Notes under the pieces: generated by a model
Databases searched by the model: none
The model's input: the letters and a program-made list of their open reading frames with translations, nothing else
What the model was told of the DNA's origin: nothing
Program-made: the position numbers and the translations under genes
Origin: Clostridia bacterium
GTDB taxonomy: Bacteria; Bacillota; Clostridia; Christensenellales; Borkfalkiaceae
Length of the DNA: 64,000 bases
Assembly (NCBI GenBank): GCA_013316055.1
Contig: WSNM01000002.1
Location: forward strand, 30,883 to 94,882
Direction of reading: 5' to 3'
Part shown: positions 8,027-15,509 of the stretch, piece after piece
How the letters are laid out: each line of letters starts with the position of its first letter
Position numbering within the stretch: position 1 is the stretch's first letter

Positions 8027-8093
8027 CCGCGAAACGCGTTGACAGTACGCGAAACGCGTGCTATACTCTTAACGTAAAAACCGCGAAACGCGT
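8027..8093. promoter_or_regulatory. Triple palindromic operator of module 1
   Basis: The 13-bp sequence MCGCGAAACGCGT (M = A or C) occurs at 8027-8039, 8047-8059 and 8081-8093, and its arms CGCG/CGCG form an inverted repeat around AAA. The first copy touches the -35 element, the second fills the spacer of the promoter, and the third lies in the initially transcribed region. This is the layout of a tightly repressed phage-like switch. The likely ligand is the adjacent XRE protein. Confidence 0.8.
8039..8067 (+). promoter_or_regulatory. Promoter of the cysteine mini-protein, module 1
   Basis: Perfect TTGACA (8039-8044), a 17-base spacer and TATACT (8062-8067). The spacer contains the middle operator copy, so bound repressor would block polymerase. 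Confidence 0.85.
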
Positions 8094-8107
8094 ATTATGG
8101 TGAATGT

Positions 8108-8305
8108 ATGTCAAACGATGAAAATAGTGCCTCTTGTTTTAACTGCAAGCACTTTCTTCAATATTATGTAAAGGAAAAGCGGTTGTTCGAGCCGATTGAT
8201 TACGGGCACTGCAAAAGGCGGGTGCTGACTTGTAAAGAGAGCATAGGCTTTCCGTTTGTGTGCGGTTGTAATTTTTGGGAAGAAAAACCGCAAGAAAATG
8301 ATTAA
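8108..8305 (+). CDS. Cysteine-rich mini-protein, module 1 (unknown function)
   Basis: This 65-residue soluble protein has CFNCKHF at its N-terminus, FEPIDYGHC in the centre and CGCNFW near its end. From the first cysteine it aligns without gaps over 48 residues with the mini-protein at 27710 (18 identical by eye). The shared pattern is CxxCxxFxQxYxKx4FxPIxYGxC, then x18, then Cx(F). The four shared cysteines suggest a single metal site; two further cysteines are private to this copy. It is divergent from an XRE repressor behind a triple operator and ends in its own terminator. There is no signal peptide or membrane segment. The function is unknown; an antirepressor, zinc-dependent adaptor or phage-derived role is possible. 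Confidence 0.8.
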   Translation: MSNDENSASCFNCKHFLQYYVKEKRLFEPIDYGHCKRRVLTCKESIGFPFVCGCNFWEEKPQEND

Positions 8306-8318
8306 CATAATTTTTAGT

Positions 8319-8350
8319 CTGTCAAGAAAAAATGCTTGACAGATTTTTTT
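8319..8350 (+). terminator. Terminator of module 1, overlapping the ylxM promoter
   Basis: CTGTCAAG (8319-8326) pairs with CTTGACAG (8335-8342), followed by eight T residues. The descending arm contains the TTGACA of the next promoter. Confidence 0.85.
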
Positions 8351-8364
8351 TGCGGTGGTATTAT
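8336..8364 (+). promoter_or_regulatory. Promoter of ylxM-ffh
   Basis: TTGACA (8336-8341), a 17-base spacer, TATTAT (8359-8364). The -35 element lies inside the terminator stem of the upstream gene. Confidence 0.75.
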
Positions 8365-8392
8365 AGTGTCAAGCTGAATTGCTTTACAGTTT

Positions 8393-8731
8393 ATGGACAA
8401 AATTTCTTTTATGCGGCTGTGGGATATTTATAACGGGCTGTTGACGCCCACCCAGCAGGAGCTTACAAATTTATACTTCAATCTCGATTTGACGGTTTCG
8501 GAAATAGCCGACGAAAAGGGAATAACCCGTCAGGCGGTGTCCGAATGTCTGAAAAACTGTCAAAAGCAGCTTGAAGAGTACGAAAAAAAGCTGAAATTTG
8601 CAGGGCTTGTAAGTGATTTGGACGCTTGGGCGGATAAAACCAAGGCGGAGCGTGCAGAGTATGCCGTTCCCGCAGAAGAGGTCATAAAAATTCTGCAAGG
8701 CTTCGGCGGCAAAGCAGACAAAGCGGACTGA
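8393..8731 (+). CDS. ylxM: YlxM/p13-like HTH protein, SRP accessory
   Basis: YlxM family proteins are small helix-turn-helix proteins encoded next to ffh and thought to modulate the signal recognition particle. The 112 residues contain the family core MRLWDIYNGLLTPTQQELTNLYFNLDLTVSEIADEKGITRQAVSECLKNCQKQLEEYEKKL, a sigma-region-4-like HTH. The C-terminus is a short charged tail ending GFGGKADKAD. The stretch coding this tail is imperfectly repeated in the gap before ffh. It is the first gene of the ffh unit. An overlapping minus-strand frame is a shadow. Confidence 0.9.
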   Translation: MDKISFMRLWDIYNGLLTPTQQELTNLYFNLDLTVSEIADEKGITRQAVSECLKNCQKQLEEYEKKLKFAGLVSDLDAWADKTKAERAEYAVPAEEVIKILQGFGGKADKAD

Positions 8732-8774
8732 AATCGTTCGGCAAAGCCGATAAGGCTGACTAAATAGGTATATA

Positions 8775-10082
8775 ATGGGTGCATTTTCCTCCCTTTCGGA
8801 GAGATTAAATCATATATTTTCAAAGCTGACCAAGCGCGGACGGCTTACCGAGCTGGAAATCAAGACGGCAATGCGCGAGGTGCGCGTGGCGCTGTTAGAG
8901 GCGGACGTAAATATTCAGGTCGCAAAAAAATTCTGTGCGGACGTATCCGAAAAGGCTGTCGGGCAGGAAATTTTAAAGAGCCTTAACCCCGCCCAACAGG
9001 TCATTAAAATAGTAAATGAAGAGCTTATCGCGCTTATGGGCTCCACCAATCAGAAATTGACGGTTGCGCCCAAGCCGCCTACCGTAATTATGATGTGCGG
9101 ATTGCAGGGCGCGGGCAAGACCACGCTTTGCGGCAAGCTTGCCGTAAATTTGAAAAAGAACGGCAAAAAACCGCTTTTGGTAGGGTGCGATATTTACCGT
9201 CCCGCGGCGATTAACCAGCTTAAAGTAGTCGGCAAAAACGCGGGTGCGGAGGTGTTTGAAAAGGGCACGCAAAGCCCTGTCAAAACCGCGAAGGAGGCGG
9301 TGGAGCACGCGCGCTCTATGGGCTTCGATACGGTGATTATAGATACTGCGGGCAGACTTGAAATCGACGAGCCGCTTATGCAGGAGCTGGAAAATATCAA
9401 AAGCGCCGTTGACGTAAGCGAAATTCTGCTGACGGTTGACAGCATGATGGGTCAGGTTGCCGTAAACGTTGCAAAAACCTTTAACGAGCGGTTAGAGGTG
9501 ACGGGCGTAATTTTGACCAAGCTCGACGGCGATACCCGCGGCGGCGCGTGCCTTTCAATAAAGGCGGTTACGGGCAAGCCCATCAAATTTATCGGCGTGG
9601 GCGAAAAGCTGACCGATTTAGAGCCCTTCTATCCCGACAGAATGGCGTCGCGTATTTTAGGTATGGGCGACGTGCTGACGCTTATTGAAAAGGCGCAGGA
9701 GGCCGTCACCGAAGAGCAAGCCAAGTCCATGCAGAAAAAGATGCTTGAAAACAGCTTTACGCTGGAGGACTATTTAACGCAGTTCGAGAGCATGAAAAAA
9801 ATGGGCGGGGCGCAGGCGCTTCTGGCAATGATGCCGGGCGGCTCTAAGGTAAAGGCGGAGGATATAGACGAAAGCCGTATAGAGCGCACAAAGGCGATAA
9901 TTTTATCTATGACCAAACGCGAGCGGACAGAGCCGTCAATAATAAACTCGTCCAGAAAGAAGAGAATTGCGGCGGGCTCGGGCACAAGCGTGCAGGAGGT
10001 CAACCAGCTTTTGAAGCAGTTCGACCAGACAAAGCAGCTTATGAAGCAGCTTAAAAGCGGCAAAAGACGGTTGCCCTTTTAG
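8775..10082 (+). CDS. ffh: Signal recognition particle protein Ffh
   Basis: Ffh is the GTPase of the signal recognition particle. It binds signal peptides of nascent membrane proteins together with 4.5S/scRNA. The N domain starts MGAFSSLSERLNHIFSKLTKRGRLTE. The G domain has GLQGAGKTTLCGKLA (P-loop), DTAGRLEIDEPLM and TKLDGDTRGGA. The C-terminal M domain is short, with MPGGSK, RTKAIILSMTKRER and a basic RNA-binding stretch (SSRKKRIAAGSGTSVQEVN). At 435 residues it is slightly shorter than the usual 445-450. It is co-transcribed with ylxM. Confidence 0.97.
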   Translation: MGAFSSLSERLNHIFSKLTKRGRLTELEIKTAMREVRVALLEADVNIQVAKKFCADVSEKAVGQEILKSLNPAQQVIKIVNEELIALMGSTNQKLTVAPKPPTVIMMCGLQGAGKTTLCGKLAVNLKKNGKKPLLVGCDIYRPAAINQLKVVGKNAGAEVFEKGTQSPVKTAKEAVEHARSMGFDTVIIDTAGRLEIDEPLMQELENIKSAVDVSEILLTVDSMMGQVAVNVAKTFNERLEVTGVILTKLDGDTRGGACLSIKAVTGKPIKFIGVGEKLTDLEPFYPDRMASRILGMGDVLTLIEKAQEAVTEEQAKSMQKKMLENSFTLEDYLTQFESMKKMGGAQALLAMMPGGSKVKAEDIDESRIERTKAIILSMTKRERTEPSIINSSRKKRIAAGSGTSVQEVNQLLKQFDQTKQLMKQLKSGKRRLPF

Positions 10083-10145
10083 CGGTTAACCCCCATATAT
10101 GCTTTAAATAAATAAAAATTTTTATATAAACAGGAGAATAAAAAA

Positions 10146-10445
10146 ATGGCAGTTAAAATGAGACTTACGAGAATGGGCGACAAAAAAAGCCCCTTTTACC
10201 GTGTGGTTGTTATCGATTCGCGCAAGGCGCGCTCGGGCGAGTATATCGACAAAATCGGTTACGTTAACCCCGTAAAGGTGCCCGCGGAAATCAACATCGA
10301 CGTTGAAAAAGCTAAAAAATGGCTTGCAAACGGCGTTCAGCCCACCGAAACGGTAAAAAGCTATCTTGTAGCAGTCGGCGCAATGGAAAAGAGCAGCAAG
10401 CCCTCCGCGCCCAAGACCAACGATAAGAAGAAGAAAAAAGACTGA
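10146..10445 (+). CDS. rpsP: 30S ribosomal protein S16
   Basis: This small-subunit protein has 99 residues. The N-terminus [42 protein letters not shown] is diagnostic. The C-terminus ends in a lysine-rich tail ([10 protein letters not shown]) that extends beyond the conserved core. AGGAG lies nine bases before the ATG. Its place between ffh and khpA follows the Firmicutes order. Confidence 0.97.
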   Translation: MAVKMRLTRMGDKKSPFYRVVVIDSRKARSGEYIDKIGYVNPVKVPAEINIDVEKAKKWLANGVQPTETVKSYLVAVGAMEKSSKPSAPKTNDKKKKKD

Positions 10446-10464
10446 TTAAACCGCATATAAGCAT

Positions 10465-10572
10465 CGCATAACATTGTCGCGCTCCGCTTTTCTTCGGGTC
10501 ATTTACGCAAAGTAAACTCCCCTTGAAAATGCTCGCGCTCCTTGTTCTGCTCGCTTCTCTGCAGTTTATGCG
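10465..10572. other. 108-bp intergenic element with short inverted ends
   Basis: Between rpsP and khpA, CGCATAA (10465-10471) is matched by TTATGCG (10566-10572). The inside holds two direct copies of TCGCGCTCC and a TTTAC-GCAAA-GTAAA hairpin. It has no coding potential. It could be a small non-autonomous repeat element or just a structured leader. Confidence 0.35.
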
Positions 10573-10649
10573 TTAAGCTTTAAACGGCTTAAATTTACAG
10601 ATTGGGGGGCACATATCCCAAAGTTTCCGCCCCCGAGGGAGCAAAATTT

Positions 10650-10898
10650 ATGGTTAATAACGTTCAGACGCTTATTAAGTACGTTGTTGAAAGCTTTGCC
10701 GAAAAGAAGAACGAAATCGAATACCTTGTAGAAGAAAAGGAGAACGTTATAGAGGTAACGGTGCTTCTGAATGCAAGCGACATGGGCAAGGTAATCGGCA
10801 AGCAAGGCAAAATTGCCAAGGCTTTAAGGACGCTTGTAAGCGCTTCCACGCCCCGCGACAGCAAGCGCTACGTTGTGGAAATTAAGGAAAAAGCTTAG
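10650..10898 (+). CDS. khpA: KH-domain RNA-binding protein KhpA
   Basis: KhpA is a small KH-domain RNA chaperone that pairs with KhpB/Jag to bind many transcripts and influences cell division. The product is 82 residues with the KH signature GKVIGKQGKIAKALRTLV. ATG at 10650 is chosen: a TTG further upstream would add 16 residues absent from the family, and GAGGGAG lies just before the ATG. The position between rpsP and rimM is the standard one. Confidence 0.93.
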   Translation: MVNNVQTLIKYVVESFAEKKNEIEYLVEEKENVIEVTVLLNASDMGKVIGKQGKIAKALRTLVSASTPRDSKRYVVEIKEKA

Positions 10899-10915
10899 TT
10901 TTTTTGTCATACAAA

Positions 10916-10945
10916 AAGCCGAACGCAAGCCGCTCGGCTTATTTT
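10916..10945 (+). terminator. Weak hairpin after khpA
   Basis: AAGCCGA (10916-10922) pairs with TCGGCTT (10934-10940), then ATTTTG. The tract is short, so readthrough into rimM is likely. Confidence 0.4.
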
Positions 10946-10963
10946 GCATATTAAAATAAAATT

Positions 10964-11461
10964 ATGGAACAGAAAATAAGTATAGGCTCGGTTTTAAAGC
11001 CGCAGGGTATCCGCGGCGAAGTAAAGGTGAAGGTCTTTTTGGACAGCGCAGAGGAGCTGAAAAGCTTTAAGCGCGTGTTTATCGGCGGGGAGGAGTACGC
11101 CGTTATGTCCGTACGCGCGCAGGGCGAGTTTGCCTATACCGTGCTGCGCGGCATTGCGGATAGAAACGCCGCCGAGCTTTTGCGCGGGAAAGAAATCGAG
11201 GTATTCCGCAGCGAGCTGCCCAAGCCGCCCGACGGCAGATATTATATTGCCGATTTGACCGGCTGCGAGGTTGTGACGGCAAGCGGAGAGCAGATAGGCA
11301 CGGTTGCTTCCGTTACCCCCGCAAAAACGGACGTATACACGCTTGAAACGCCCAAGGGCGAAGTAAGCTTTGCCGCGGCGGACGGCGTTATAGAGAGCGT
11401 GGACGTTGCAAACAAGCGCATTACTGTCAATAAAAAAAGATTTAAGGAAGTTTCTCTGTGA
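10964..11461 (+). CDS. rimM: Ribosome maturation factor RimM
   Basis: RimM binds S19 and assists late assembly of the 30S head. The 165 residues start ISIGSVLKPQGIRGEVKVKVFLD, the RimM N-terminal barrel, and continue into a C-terminal PRC-barrel (RYYIADLTGCEVVTASGEQIGTV). The stop overlaps the GTG start of trmD, so the two are translationally coupled. Confidence 0.95.
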   Translation: MEQKISIGSVLKPQGIRGEVKVKVFLDSAEELKSFKRVFIGGEEYAVMSVRAQGEFAYTVLRGIADRNAAELLRGKEIEVFRSELPKPPDGRYYIADLTGCEVVTASGEQIGTVASVTPAKTDVYTLETPKGEVSFAAADGVIESVDVANKRITVNKKRFKEVSL

Positions 11462-12129
11462 AAATCACGGTGCTTACGCTTTTTCCCGAAATGTTCACTC
11501 CGCTGTTTTCAAGCATAACGGGCAGAGCGGTAGAGGCGGGGAAGATAGAAATAGACCTTGTAAATATCCGCGATTTTGCCGACAACAAGCATTTTAAGTG
11601 CGACGACTATCCTTTCGGCGGCGGCGCGGGTATGGTCATGATGCCTCAGCCCATAGGCTCTGCAATAGAGGCTGTCGACCCCGAACACAGGGCTCACAGA
11701 ATTTATCTTTCGCCAAAGGGCGAAACGCTCAGACAGGACAAGGTTTTTTCGCTTTTAGCGTACGAGCATATAATTTTGCTGTGCGGGCATTACGAGGGCG
11801 TTGACCAGCGCGTGATAGATTTGTATATCGATGAAGAAATTTCCATAGGCGATTACGTTCTGACGGGCGGCGAGCTGCCCGCAATGGTCGTCTGCGACTG
11901 CGTTGCAAGGTATGTGGACGGGGTTATTGCGCAGGGCTCGCTTGTGGACGAAAGCTTTGCCAACGGCTCGCTGGAATACCCGCAATATACCCGCCCCGCG
12001 GAGTACAAGGGGCTGAAGGTACCCGAAGTGCTTTTATCTGGCGACCATAAAAAAATCGACGACTGGCGCAGGGCGGAAAGCGAACGGCTTACGCGCACCC
12101 GCCGCCCCGATTTAAGAAAAAAACAATAA
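11458..12129 (+). CDS. trmD: tRNA (guanine37-N1)-methyltransferase TrmD
   Basis: TrmD methylates G37 of tRNAs, which prevents frameshifting. It is a SPOUT knotted enzyme using S-adenosylmethionine. The 223 residues start MKITVLTLFPEMFTPLF and include FGGGAGMVM and the deep trefoil knot CGHYEGVDQRVIDLYIDEEISIGDYVLTGGE. It starts with GTG, overlapping the end of rimM by four bases. Confidence 0.97.
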   Translation: MKITVLTLFPEMFTPLFSSITGRAVEAGKIEIDLVNIRDFADNKHFKCDDYPFGGGAGMVMMPQPIGSAIEAVDPEHRAHRIYLSPKGETLRQDKVFSLLAYEHIILLCGHYEGVDQRVIDLYIDEEISIGDYVLTGGELPAMVVCDCVARYVDGVIAQGSLVDESFANGSLEYPQYTRPAEYKGLKVPEVLLSGDHKKIDDWRRAESERLTRTRRPDLRKKQ

Positions 12130-12206
12130 TAAATAATTTGCGGCGCAAGCAAAAATCACATTTTTTGCTTAGCGCACCCAATTTGCGCAAACTTGCGCCT
12201 CAGCGG

Positions 12207-12278
12207 GTGAGCGGTTGCAATTATATTATATGAGGGCGCTTAGTATTGCAACCGCGAGGGCAGCGCCCTTACACTCAC
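12207..12278 (+). other. Pseudoknot-capable structured leader between trmD and rbgA
   Basis: GCGGTTGCAAT (12211-12221) pairs perfectly with 12245-12255. AGGGCGCT (12233-12240) pairs with AGCGCCCT (12262-12269), and GTGAG (12207-12211) with CTCAC (12274-12278). The two long helices interleave, giving an H-type pseudoknot topology. No known riboswitch or leader family is recognised. It lies about 50 bases upstream of rbgA. Confidence 0.5.
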
Positions 12279-12327
12279 GAAATTTCGTAGCTTTCCGCTA
12301 AGCGAGAAATTTGTGAATAAGGATTAT

Positions 12328-13182
12328 ATGAAAACTATTCAGTGGTTCCCCGGTCATATGACCGCGGCAATGAGAATGATGGAAAAGCACCTTTCCATAG
12401 TGGACGGGGTTGTTTTTGTGTTGGACGCGCGTTGCCCCGCCGCTTCATTCAACCAAAGGCTGAAAAGGCTTGCGGGCGCAAAGCCAGTTTTATACGTTTT
12501 GAACAAGGGCGACCTTGCCGACGAGCGGGCGGATATTCTTTTGAAAAAAATCAGGGACAAGGGCGCCGCCGCAATAAAGATAAACGCCGTGAACAGCGGT
12601 TCACGGCGGGATATATCGGGGGCAATTGATAAGCTTGTGGCCGAAAAGCGCGAGCGAGCCGCTTTAAAGGGGCAGAGCAAGGTTTTTCGCTTTATGATTG
12701 CGGGCGTTCCCAATACCGGCAAAAGCACGCTTATCAATCTGCTTGCAGGCAGCCGTCGCGCCGAAACGGGCGACAAGGCGGGCGTAACGCGCGGCAAGCA
12801 GTGGATACGCTGCGACGGCTTCGAGCTGTTGGATACCCCCGGCACAATGCCGCCCGCGTTTGAAAATCAACAGCTTGCAAGGCGTCTTGCGTATGTCGGC
12901 AGTATAAACGACGATATTCTCGATTTGGACGACGTTGCGCTTGAATTATTGAAGGAGCTTTCCGAAAAATACCCTTCGCGCCTTAAAGAGCGGTACGACG
13001 TTTCAGACGGTACGCCGCTTGAAATGCTTGAAGGCGTGTGCAAAAAACGCGGCTTTTTGTTGCGGGGCGGCGATTACGATTACGAGCGCGGCGAGCGTGC
13101 GGTGATTGACGATTTCAGAAAAGGCAAGCTTGGCAGAATAACCTTGGATACTGCAGGCGATTTGGAAAATCTCGGCTTTTAA
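12328..13182 (+). CDS. rbgA: Ribosome biogenesis GTPase RbgA (YlqF)
   Basis: RbgA is a circularly permuted GTPase that completes 50S assembly. The 284 residues begin MKTIQWFPGHMTAAMRMMEKHL and show the permuted order of G motifs: VLNKGDLAD (G4), then GVPNTGKSTLINLLAG (G1) and DTPGTMPP (G3). The C-terminal domain follows. ATG at 12328 has TAAGGA 4 bases upstream; a GTG at 12313 is less likely. It lies upstream of rnhB as in Bacillus. Confidence 0.96.
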   Translation: MKTIQWFPGHMTAAMRMMEKHLSIVDGVVFVLDARCPAASFNQRLKRLAGAKPVLYVLNKGDLADERADILLKKIRDKGAAAIKINAVNSGSRRDISGAIDKLVAEKRERAALKGQSKVFRFMIAGVPNTGKSTLINLLAGSRRAETGDKAGVTRGKQWIRCDGFELLDTPGTMPPAFENQQLARRLAYVGSINDDILDLDDVALELLKELSEKYPSRLKERYDVSDGTPLEMLEGVCKKRGFLLRGGDYDYERGERAVIDDFRKGKLGRITLDTAGDLENLGF

Positions 13183-13187
13183 CAGAT

Positions 13188-13784
13188 ATGGACAAGCTTT
13201 TTTACGAAAGACAGCTGACGGCGCAGGGCCGTAAATACATATGCGGCGTGGACGAGGTAGGCCGCGGCCCTTTGGCGGGGCCCGTGGTTTGCGCGGCTGT
13301 AATTATGCCGCTTGACGATATAATCGACGGCGTGGACGACAGCAAAAGGCTTTCTGCAAAGCGGCGCGAAGTGCTGGCGGAAGCTATTAAGCAAAAAGCG
13401 GTTGCCTATGCAATATGCCGCGTCGAACCGCAAGCAATAGACGAAATTAACATTTTGGAGGCGACTAAGCTTTGCATGAAAAACGCGGTCGAAGGTCTTT
13501 TGGTCACGCCCGATTTCGTAATGACGGACGGCAATATGACGCTGGACATATCCGTGCCGCAGCAAAGCATTGTAAAGGGTGACGGGCTAAGCTATTCGAT
13601 AGGCGCGGCGTCCATTGTCGCAAAAGTCTGCCGTGATAAATTAATGGACGAATATGCCGCGCTGTTCCCTGAATACGGCTTCGAAAAAAATAAGGGATAC
13701 GGCACGGCGGAGCATATCAACGCTATAAAGCAACGGGGACTGTGCGAAATTCACCGCAGGAGCTTTACGAAAAAATGGCAATAA
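13188..13784 (+). CDS. rnhB: Ribonuclease HII
   Basis: RNase HII removes ribonucleotides and RNA primers from DNA. The 198 residues have YICGVDEVGRGPLAGPVVCAAV with the catalytic Asp-Glu pair, DDSKRLSAKRRE, and the later GDGLSYSIGAASIVAKVCRDKLM. The gene starts 5 bases after rbgA and overlaps the following yraN frame. Confidence 0.96.
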   Translation: MDKLFYERQLTAQGRKYICGVDEVGRGPLAGPVVCAAVIMPLDDIIDGVDDSKRLSAKRREVLAEAIKQKAVAYAICRVEPQAIDEINILEATKLCMKNAVEGLLVTPDFVMTDGNMTLDISVPQQSIVKGDGLSYSIGAASIVAKVCRDKLMDEYAALFPEYGFEKNKGYGTAEHINAIKQRGLCEIHRRSFTKKWQ

Positions 13785-14188
13785 AACCCCCTCGTCCGCA
13801 GGACGGCGGCGATTTATCCGCCGACAATATGCACAATAAGCGGCTCGGCGCAAAGGGCGAAGCGCAGGCGCGCAGTTATTTGCGGCTGCACGGCTGGAAA
13901 ATTCTGAAAAAGAACTTTAAAAGCCCTTTCGGAGAGATTGACATAATAGCGCGCAAGGGTGAAGTTATCGCGTTTATAGAGGTAAAAACAAGGCTGACCG
14001 ATAACTTCGGCGCGCCCTCGCAGGCCGTCACAAAACAGCGGCAAAGGCGGTATATTATGGGGGCAAGGTATTATTTTGCAAACAGAGAAATCGACTGCAC
14101 GGTGCGTTTCGACATAATCGAAATTTACCGCGGTCAGTTAAAGCATATAGAAAACGCATTCCGCGACAGCTCGCGCTATGCGCATTAA
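13775..14188 (+). CDS. YraN/UPF0102 family nuclease-fold protein
   Basis: UPF0102 proteins have an endonuclease (PD-(D/E)XK-like) fold and a poorly known role near DNA repair. The core is NKRLGAKGEAQARSYLRLHGWKILKKNFKSPFGEIDIIARKGEVIAFIEVKTR; GEIDIIA and FIEVKTR carry the acidic and lysine residues of the fold. ATG at 13775 is chosen: AGGAG lies 12 bases upstream, and the gene would overlap rnhB by 10 bases. MHNKRLG at 13829 is the alternative and matches the usual family length better but has no site. Confidence 0.85.
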   Translation: MAIKPPRPQDGGDLSADNMHNKRLGAKGEAQARSYLRLHGWKILKKNFKSPFGEIDIIARKGEVIAFIEVKTRLTDNFGAPSQAVTKQRQRRYIMGARYYFANREIDCTVRFDIIEIYRGQLKHIENAFRDSSRYAH

Positions 14189-14204
14189 ATAAAGGGGGCA
14201 GACA

Positions 14205-14831
14205 ATGGAAAAAAGAGCATACGATTTAATTTGCAGGGCCAGCAGAGAGGTGACGGTGAAGGTTATTTGCGGTCACTTTGCCACAAAGCATTCGCACGTC
14301 AATTACTGCGTGGATATGACGGGGGTAAAGTCGCAGCTGGGCGCGGCAAAGGCGGCGGCAAAGCTGCTTGCGGACAGATATTCGTCCACGCCCGTGGATA
14401 CGATAATAACGCTTGACCGCATGAAGATGGTCGGCGCGTTTATGGCGGACGATTTGGCGCACTCGCACATCAATAAAAACCAGAATATTGCGGTTATCAC
14501 GCCCGAAATAAATAACGGGGTAATGGTTTTGCGCGATAACTTTCTGCCGTTCGTAAAGGGCAAAAGGGTGCTTTTGCTTACCGCCTCCGCCACCACGGGC
14601 AAGGACGTGCGCAGCGTTGTGGAGGGCATAACCTATTACGGCGGCGAGGCCGTCGGCGCGGCGACCGTTTTCGGAGGTGAGTTCGAATGCCGCGTACCCG
14701 TCGTTAAAATCTTCGGGCTGGAGGATATCCCCGATTATTCTTCCTATGCCGCGGCGGACTGCCCGCTGTGTAAACGGGGCGTTAAGGTGGACGCGCTTGT
14801 CAACTCCTACGGGTACAGCAAAATCATATAA
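14205..14831 (+). CDS. Phosphoribosyltransferase-like protein (PyrE-related)
   Basis: This 208-residue protein resembles orotate phosphoribosyltransferases in size and layout. The PRPP loop region VLLLTASATTGKDVRSVVEGITYYGGEAVG matches the TTG(K)(D/S)V core of type I phosphoribosyltransferases. However, the two acidic residues that normally precede TTG (as in EDVITTG) are replaced by TASA. An unusual C-terminal CPLCKRGVKVDALVNSYGYSKI adds a CxxC pair. The substrate cannot be named, and a regulatory role is possible. It lies between yraN and rplS and starts after AAGGGGG. Confidence 0.7.
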   Translation: MEKRAYDLICRASREVTVKVICGHFATKHSHVNYCVDMTGVKSQLGAAKAAAKLLADRYSSTPVDTIITLDRMKMVGAFMADDLAHSHINKNQNIAVITPEINNGVMVLRDNFLPFVKGKRVLLLTASATTGKDVRSVVEGITYYGGEAVGAATVFGGEFECRVPVVKIFGLEDIPDYSSYAAADCPLCKRGVKVDALVNSYGYSKII

Positions 14832-15004
14832 GCGGCTTTGCAGCTTGCAGAAAAAGCGCGGGAAAATTTAATTGTGAAAATTGCGACACACCCCTTAAAA
14901 AAGGTTGCAATATAATTTTTTATTTGTTAATATATGAAGGATTTCGGACAGTCCTCTGCATATTTATTGTGCAAGAATGTCGTATTTGAATGGAGGTAAA
15001 TATA

Positions 15005-15349
15005 ATGAAGGGTTTAGTAGAAGCCATAGAAAAGGAAAACATGAAGACGGAGCTGCCCGTATTCAACGTGGGCGATACCGTTAAGGTCGGCTTTAAGGTA
15101 ATCGAGGGCACAAAGGAAAGAATTCAGAATTTCGAGGGCGTTGTAATCGCCAAAAAGCACGGCGGAATAAGAGAGAACTTCACTGTAAGAAGATTATCCT
15201 TCGGCGTGGGCGTTGAAAGAACGTTCCCCATACATTCCCCCAAAATCGCTTCGATAACCGTTGTAAGACGCGGCAAGGTAAGAAGGGCAAAGCTTTACTA
15301 CTTGCGCGGCTTGACCGGCAAGGCTGCAAAGATTGCGGAAATAAAGTAA
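15005..15349 (+). CDS. rplS: 50S ribosomal protein L19
   Basis: L19 sits at the 30S–50S interface. The 114 residues include [35 protein letters not shown] and [26 protein letters not shown] at 15005 follows GGAGG; the frame extends five codons upstream without a site. In Bacillus rplS follows trmD directly; here rbgA, rnhB, yraN and the phosphoribosyltransferase have come between. The 170-base leader contains an AGGATT..AGTCCT hairpin that could be autoregulatory. Confidence 0.97.
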   Translation: MKGLVEAIEKENMKTELPVFNVGDTVKVGFKVIEGTKERIQNFEGVVIAKKHGGIRENFTVRRLSFGVGVERTFPIHSPKIASITVVRRGKVRRAKLYYLRGLTGKAAKIAEIK

Positions 15350-15360
15350 AAATCAAAAAA

Positions 15361-15395
15361 GGGCTCCCGCCTAAAAGCGGGAGCCCTTGTGTTTA
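15361..15395 (+). terminator. rplS terminator
   Basis: A 10-bp perfect stem (15361-15370 with 15377-15386) and six-base loop, followed by TTGTGTTTATTT. Confidence 0.75.
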
Positions 15396-15509
15396 TTTAA
15401 GCTATACCCAAAATTCGACAAAAACCAACAAAAAATGCATATTTTAAAGTGCGTTTAACCGCTTTATGTTGGCTTGCCGCATAAAAAAATTAAGCTATGG
15501 GGGGGAGGA

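Noticed and set aside
14880-15004. Known rplS (L19) leader RNA
   Set aside because: A small hairpin is present but I cannot match it to the published leader with confidence; only mentioned under rplS.
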